The notes under the pieces are model-generated. The model did no database searches and was not told the origin of the DNA. It worked only from the letters and a program-made list of their open reading frames with translations. From Thermoplasmata archaeon (GTDB lineage: Archaea; Thermoplasmatota; Thermoplasmata; Thermoplasmatales; Thermoplasmataceae), in assembly GCA_021802055.1 (NCBI GenBank), contig JAKAAY010000006.1:1-35239 (forward strand): 35,239 nt of DNA. Reading direction: 5' to 3'. Positions 33,055-35,239 of the stretch are shown here, piece by piece. The position numbers and the translations under genes are program-made. Each line of letters opens with the position of its first letter. The first letter of the stretch is position 1.

Positions 33055-35239
33055 ATGCAAAGACGACTACTACTAGCTTCTGTGCTGCTACTGTCTTTTG
33101 CGTTTGTTGCCTCGGGTTTTCTGGCTGCCAATGGACTAGTCCAGAGCACCAGTAACAATGGCAATGAGCTATTTTTGATACCGGACCATGTGGCCGGGGT
33201 CGTTAACAACGGCCACGCTCTGGGACCGGCGAAGACAGGAACGCAGCTGAATGTTGTTTTGTCGCTACCGTATAGCAACCAGGCGCAGTTGAACTATTTC
33301 CTGGCAGCTGTTCAGGACCCAAGTTCTCCACTGTACCACCACTACCTGACACAGAGCCAGTTCAAACAGGACTTCTCTCCAAGTGCAGCGGAATACTACC
33401 ACTATGTCCAGTATTTCATGTCTCAGGGGTTCCACGTGAAGACCTACGGTGACATGGTATCCATGGTGTTGTCAGGCTCTGTTGCACAGTACCAGGCAAC
33501 TTTCCACACGTCGATGTCCAGCTTTATCACGGCACATGGAAACAGGTACATAGCACCGTCGAGCCAGTTGATGCTCCCGGTATTCTACGGTCCGATATCA
33601 TCCATAGTCGGGCTTAACACAAGGTATACTGCTCACATTTCTCCGCTGTTCCAGGGATCCGGAACGTCTCAGACCCTTTACGGGGCAGACTTCCAGACTG
33701 CCTACCAGCTGAGCAAGCTCTACCAGAAGTACGGGTTCCCGACCAACGAGACCATCGCAACCATACTATGGTCTGGAACAAGTTCCTCCGGAGCAGCAGT
33801 TGCACCATATGTTCCATCTGATATCACGTATTACTTCAAGCACAACCTGCCGTCCACAGATCCAATGCCAATAGTGTATGGATATCCCATTGCGGGAGCT
33901 CCTGCACCGGGCCCATCTGCGGCCAATGATCACACTCAGGCAGACTTTGAGAGCACCCTGGATCTGGAAATGGCAGGTTCGGCAGCTCCGGGCGCACACG
34001 TGGTGGAGGTCTACGGGCCTTCTGCAACGCAGTCATGTCTGGATCAGGCATTCGCGTCAGTGCTGAATCCAAGTTACAACACTTCCGTTAACAGCGCTCT
34101 GTCGCATGTAGTTGCAATATCAAACTCATGGGGCGGAACGGACGCAAACGACTCTACCTGGATGCAGTATGAGGAACAGGCCGCCGCAAGAGGTATAACC
34201 GTACTTGCCTCATCAGGAGACGACGGAAACTCCGGAGGGAGCGTTGCACCGAGCTTCCCGGCTACAATGTCCTACGGCACATTTGGAACCCTTGCAGTCG
34301 GCGGGGCATGTACTGTCCTTACGGGAACCGCATCAACTGACGGCTCAGGAACCACCGGAATCTCCACACAATCAGTCTGGTACAACACACCCAATTCTGG
34401 AGACGGCTCACAGGGCGGAGTAAGCTCAGTATTCGCTGAACCGACATGGCAGAAAGGATCTTCCGATGCAAACGGCGTCATTACCGGAGCATCCTCCACG
34501 ACAGGCGTATCATCCGGAAGGGGAACACCAGACGTTGCAGCTGATGGCGCGAACATGGAGATTTACATCACCTACAGCGGTTCCAGCAGCTATCAGGAAC
34601 TCTGGGGAACCAGCATCGCCTCACCTCTGACGGCAGGCGTGATTGCAGTTATGGATCACTCTCTCGGACCCTCTGAAGGGTTCATCAACCCGCTGATATA
34701 CAAGTTCGGGCAGGAGCAGTACTCCGGTACATTCTCTGGTGCCCCAGCGCTTTACTTTATCAGCAACGGCTCCAACGGAGCATTCAGTGCCCACAACGGC
34801 TACAGTCTTGCAGTGGGATGGGGAAGCATTAACGCATACAACTTTGTCCAGGCCCAGCTTGGAACCTCCCCGCCTCCAACAAACTACGCAGTCACCTTCA
34901 CTGAGTCAGGCCTTGCAAGCGGAACCTCATGGTCCGTGACCTTCAACGGTAACACCCAGTCCTCGACGGGAACTAGCACATCCTTCTCCGTGCCCGATGG
35001 AACGTACTCATACACCATCGGCTCAGTTTCAGGATACTCTGCTTCACCGTCGTCTGGATCAGTCACCGTAAATGGTGCAGCCCAGACCGTCAGCATATCC
35101 TTCACTGCATCACCTCCAACAAACTACGCAGTCACCTTCACTGAGTCAGGCCTTGCAAGCGGAACCTCATGGTCCGTGACCTTCAACGGTAACACCCAGT
35201 CCTCGACGGGAACTAGCACATCCTTCTCCGTGCCCGATG
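33055..35239 (+). CDS. Secreted sedolisin-type (S53, pro-kumamolisin) protease, truncated by the window end
   Basis: The frame is open for 728 residues to the edge without a stop. A signal peptide comes first (MQRRLLLASVLLLSFAF, about residues 1-25), followed by a pro-kumamolisin activation domain (about 60-215, LPYSNQAQLNYFLAAVQD and the TYGDMVSMVLSGSVAQYQATF region). The catalytic domain follows (about 225-600) with the Glu-Asp pair in DFESTLDLE (Glu299, Asp303), the probable oxyanion Asp in SSGDDGNSGG (Asp389) and the nucleophile Ser520 in WGTSIASP. Sedolisins are acid-active endopeptidases that mature by removing the pro-domain, which suits an acidophile feeding on proteins. The last calcium-site region (YFISNGSNG) lacks the usual Asp before the Ile. 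From residue 607 onward the tail is an 80-residue repeated beta domain. Confidence 0.92.
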   Translation, partial: MQRRLLLASVLLLSFAFVASGFLAANGLVQSTSNNGNELFLIPDHVAGVVNNGHALGPAKTGTQLNVVLSLPYSNQAQLNYFLAAVQDPSSPLYHHYLTQSQFKQDFSPSAAEYYHYVQYFMSQGFHVKTYGDMVSMVLSGSVAQYQATFHTSMSSFITAHGNRYIAPSSQLMLPVFYGPISSIVGLNTRYTAHISPLFQGSGTSQTLYGADFQTAYQLSKLYQKYGFPTNETIATILWSGTSSSGAAVAPYVPSDITYYFKHNLPSTDPMPIVYGYPIAGAPAPGPSAANDHTQADFESTLDLEMAGSAAPGAHVVEVYGPSATQSCLDQAFASVLNPSYNTSVNSALSHVVAISNSWGGTDANDSTWMQYEEQAAARGITVLASSGDDGNSGGSVAPSFPATMSYGTFGTLAVGGACTVLTGTASTDGSGTTGISTQSVWYNTPNSGDGSQGGVSSVFAEPTWQKGSSDANGVITGASSTTGVSSGRGTPDVAADGANMEIYITYSGSSSYQELWGTSIASPLTAGVIAVMDHSLGPSEGFINPLIYKFGQEQYSGTFSGAPALYFISNGSNGAFSAHNGYSLAVGWGSINAYNFVQAQLGTSPPPTNYAVTFTESGLASGTSWSVTFNGNTQSSTGTSTSFSVPDGTYSYTIGSVSGYSASPSSGSVTVNGAAQTVSISFTASPPTNYAVTFTESGLASGTSWSVTFNGNTQSSTGTSTSFSVPD
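34873..35239 (+). repeat. Exact 240-bp tandem repeat in the protease tail
   Basis: The unit starts at CCTCCAACAAACTACGC (34873) and again at 35113. The second copy is cut by the window after 127 nt, and all 127 nt are identical to the first. Each unit encodes an 80-residue beta domain with the motif FTESGLASGTSWSVTFNG, a type common in Thermoplasmata surface proteins. The total copy number is not visible. Confidence 0.93.

Noticed and set aside
1-35239. CRISPR array or tRNA/rRNA genes
   Set aside because: No regularly spaced short repeats and no T-loop/acceptor pattern were found in any intergenic stretch on either strand by eye.

Overview
This window looks like a chromosomal segment of an archaeon of the class Thermoplasmata, probably Thermoplasmatales. 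The evidence is a complete A-type ATPase operon whose catalytic subunit carries a mini-intein in its P-loop (the site known from Thermoplasma), an archaeal sn-glycerol-1-phosphate dehydrogenase, deoxyhypusine synthase, a UPF0179 protein, archaeal-type S12/S7, a sedolisin-type (acid-active family) secreted protease, and TATA-like boxes about 26 nt upstream of many start codons, which implies leaderless mRNAs. No rRNA, tRNA or CRISPR array was recognised.

Layout. 1-600: right part of an IS1-family insertion sequence with a frameshifted transposase. 742-4320: three consecutive genes for exported or membrane-anchored proteins (a large Tyr/Ser/Gly-rich protein, a small hypothetical, and a YncE-like beta-propeller). 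4321-4667: no gene seen. 4668-6007: a divergent pair, a small hypothetical and an alpha/beta hydrolase. 6125-15090: the A-ATPase operon in the order K-E-C-F-A(intein)-B-D-x-H-I, where x is a 56-residue single-membrane-segment protein that overlaps both neighbours and that I do not recognise. 15116-18568: NfeD-like protein, SDR39U1-type epimerase with an overlapping Nudix hydrolase, an unknown protein, and a Gfo/Idh/MocA oxidoreductase. 18653-22141: amino-acid metabolism (threonine dehydratase with ACT domain, isoaspartyl peptidase/asparaginase, ornithine-cyclodeaminase-like enzyme) plus acylphosphatase. 22537-25245: glycerol-1-phosphate dehydrogenase, UPF0179 protein and an Obg-like GTPase. 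25298-27382: a lone HNH nuclease divergent from rpsL-rpsG. 27384-32654: CopD-like membrane protein, deoxyhypusine synthase, a small unknown protein, an MFS transporter, a second ornithine-cyclodeaminase-like enzyme and a GT4 glycosyltransferase. 33055 to the window end: a secreted pro-kumamolisin/sedolisin whose tail begins an exact 240-bp tandem repeat.

How it fits together. The ATPase operon is tightly packed, with several 1-4 nt start/stop overlaps, and should make one rotary enzyme from one transcript. Most of the remaining genes are single or paired units with their own TATA boxes. The points most worth following are the unannotated 56-residue gene inside the ATPase operon, the apparent CTG start of rpsG, one TATA box that seems to serve both directions between the CopD-like gene and deoxyhypusine synthase, the split IS1 transposase, and the exact domain repeat in the protease. 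I did not find a convincing new multi-gene defence or mobile system.
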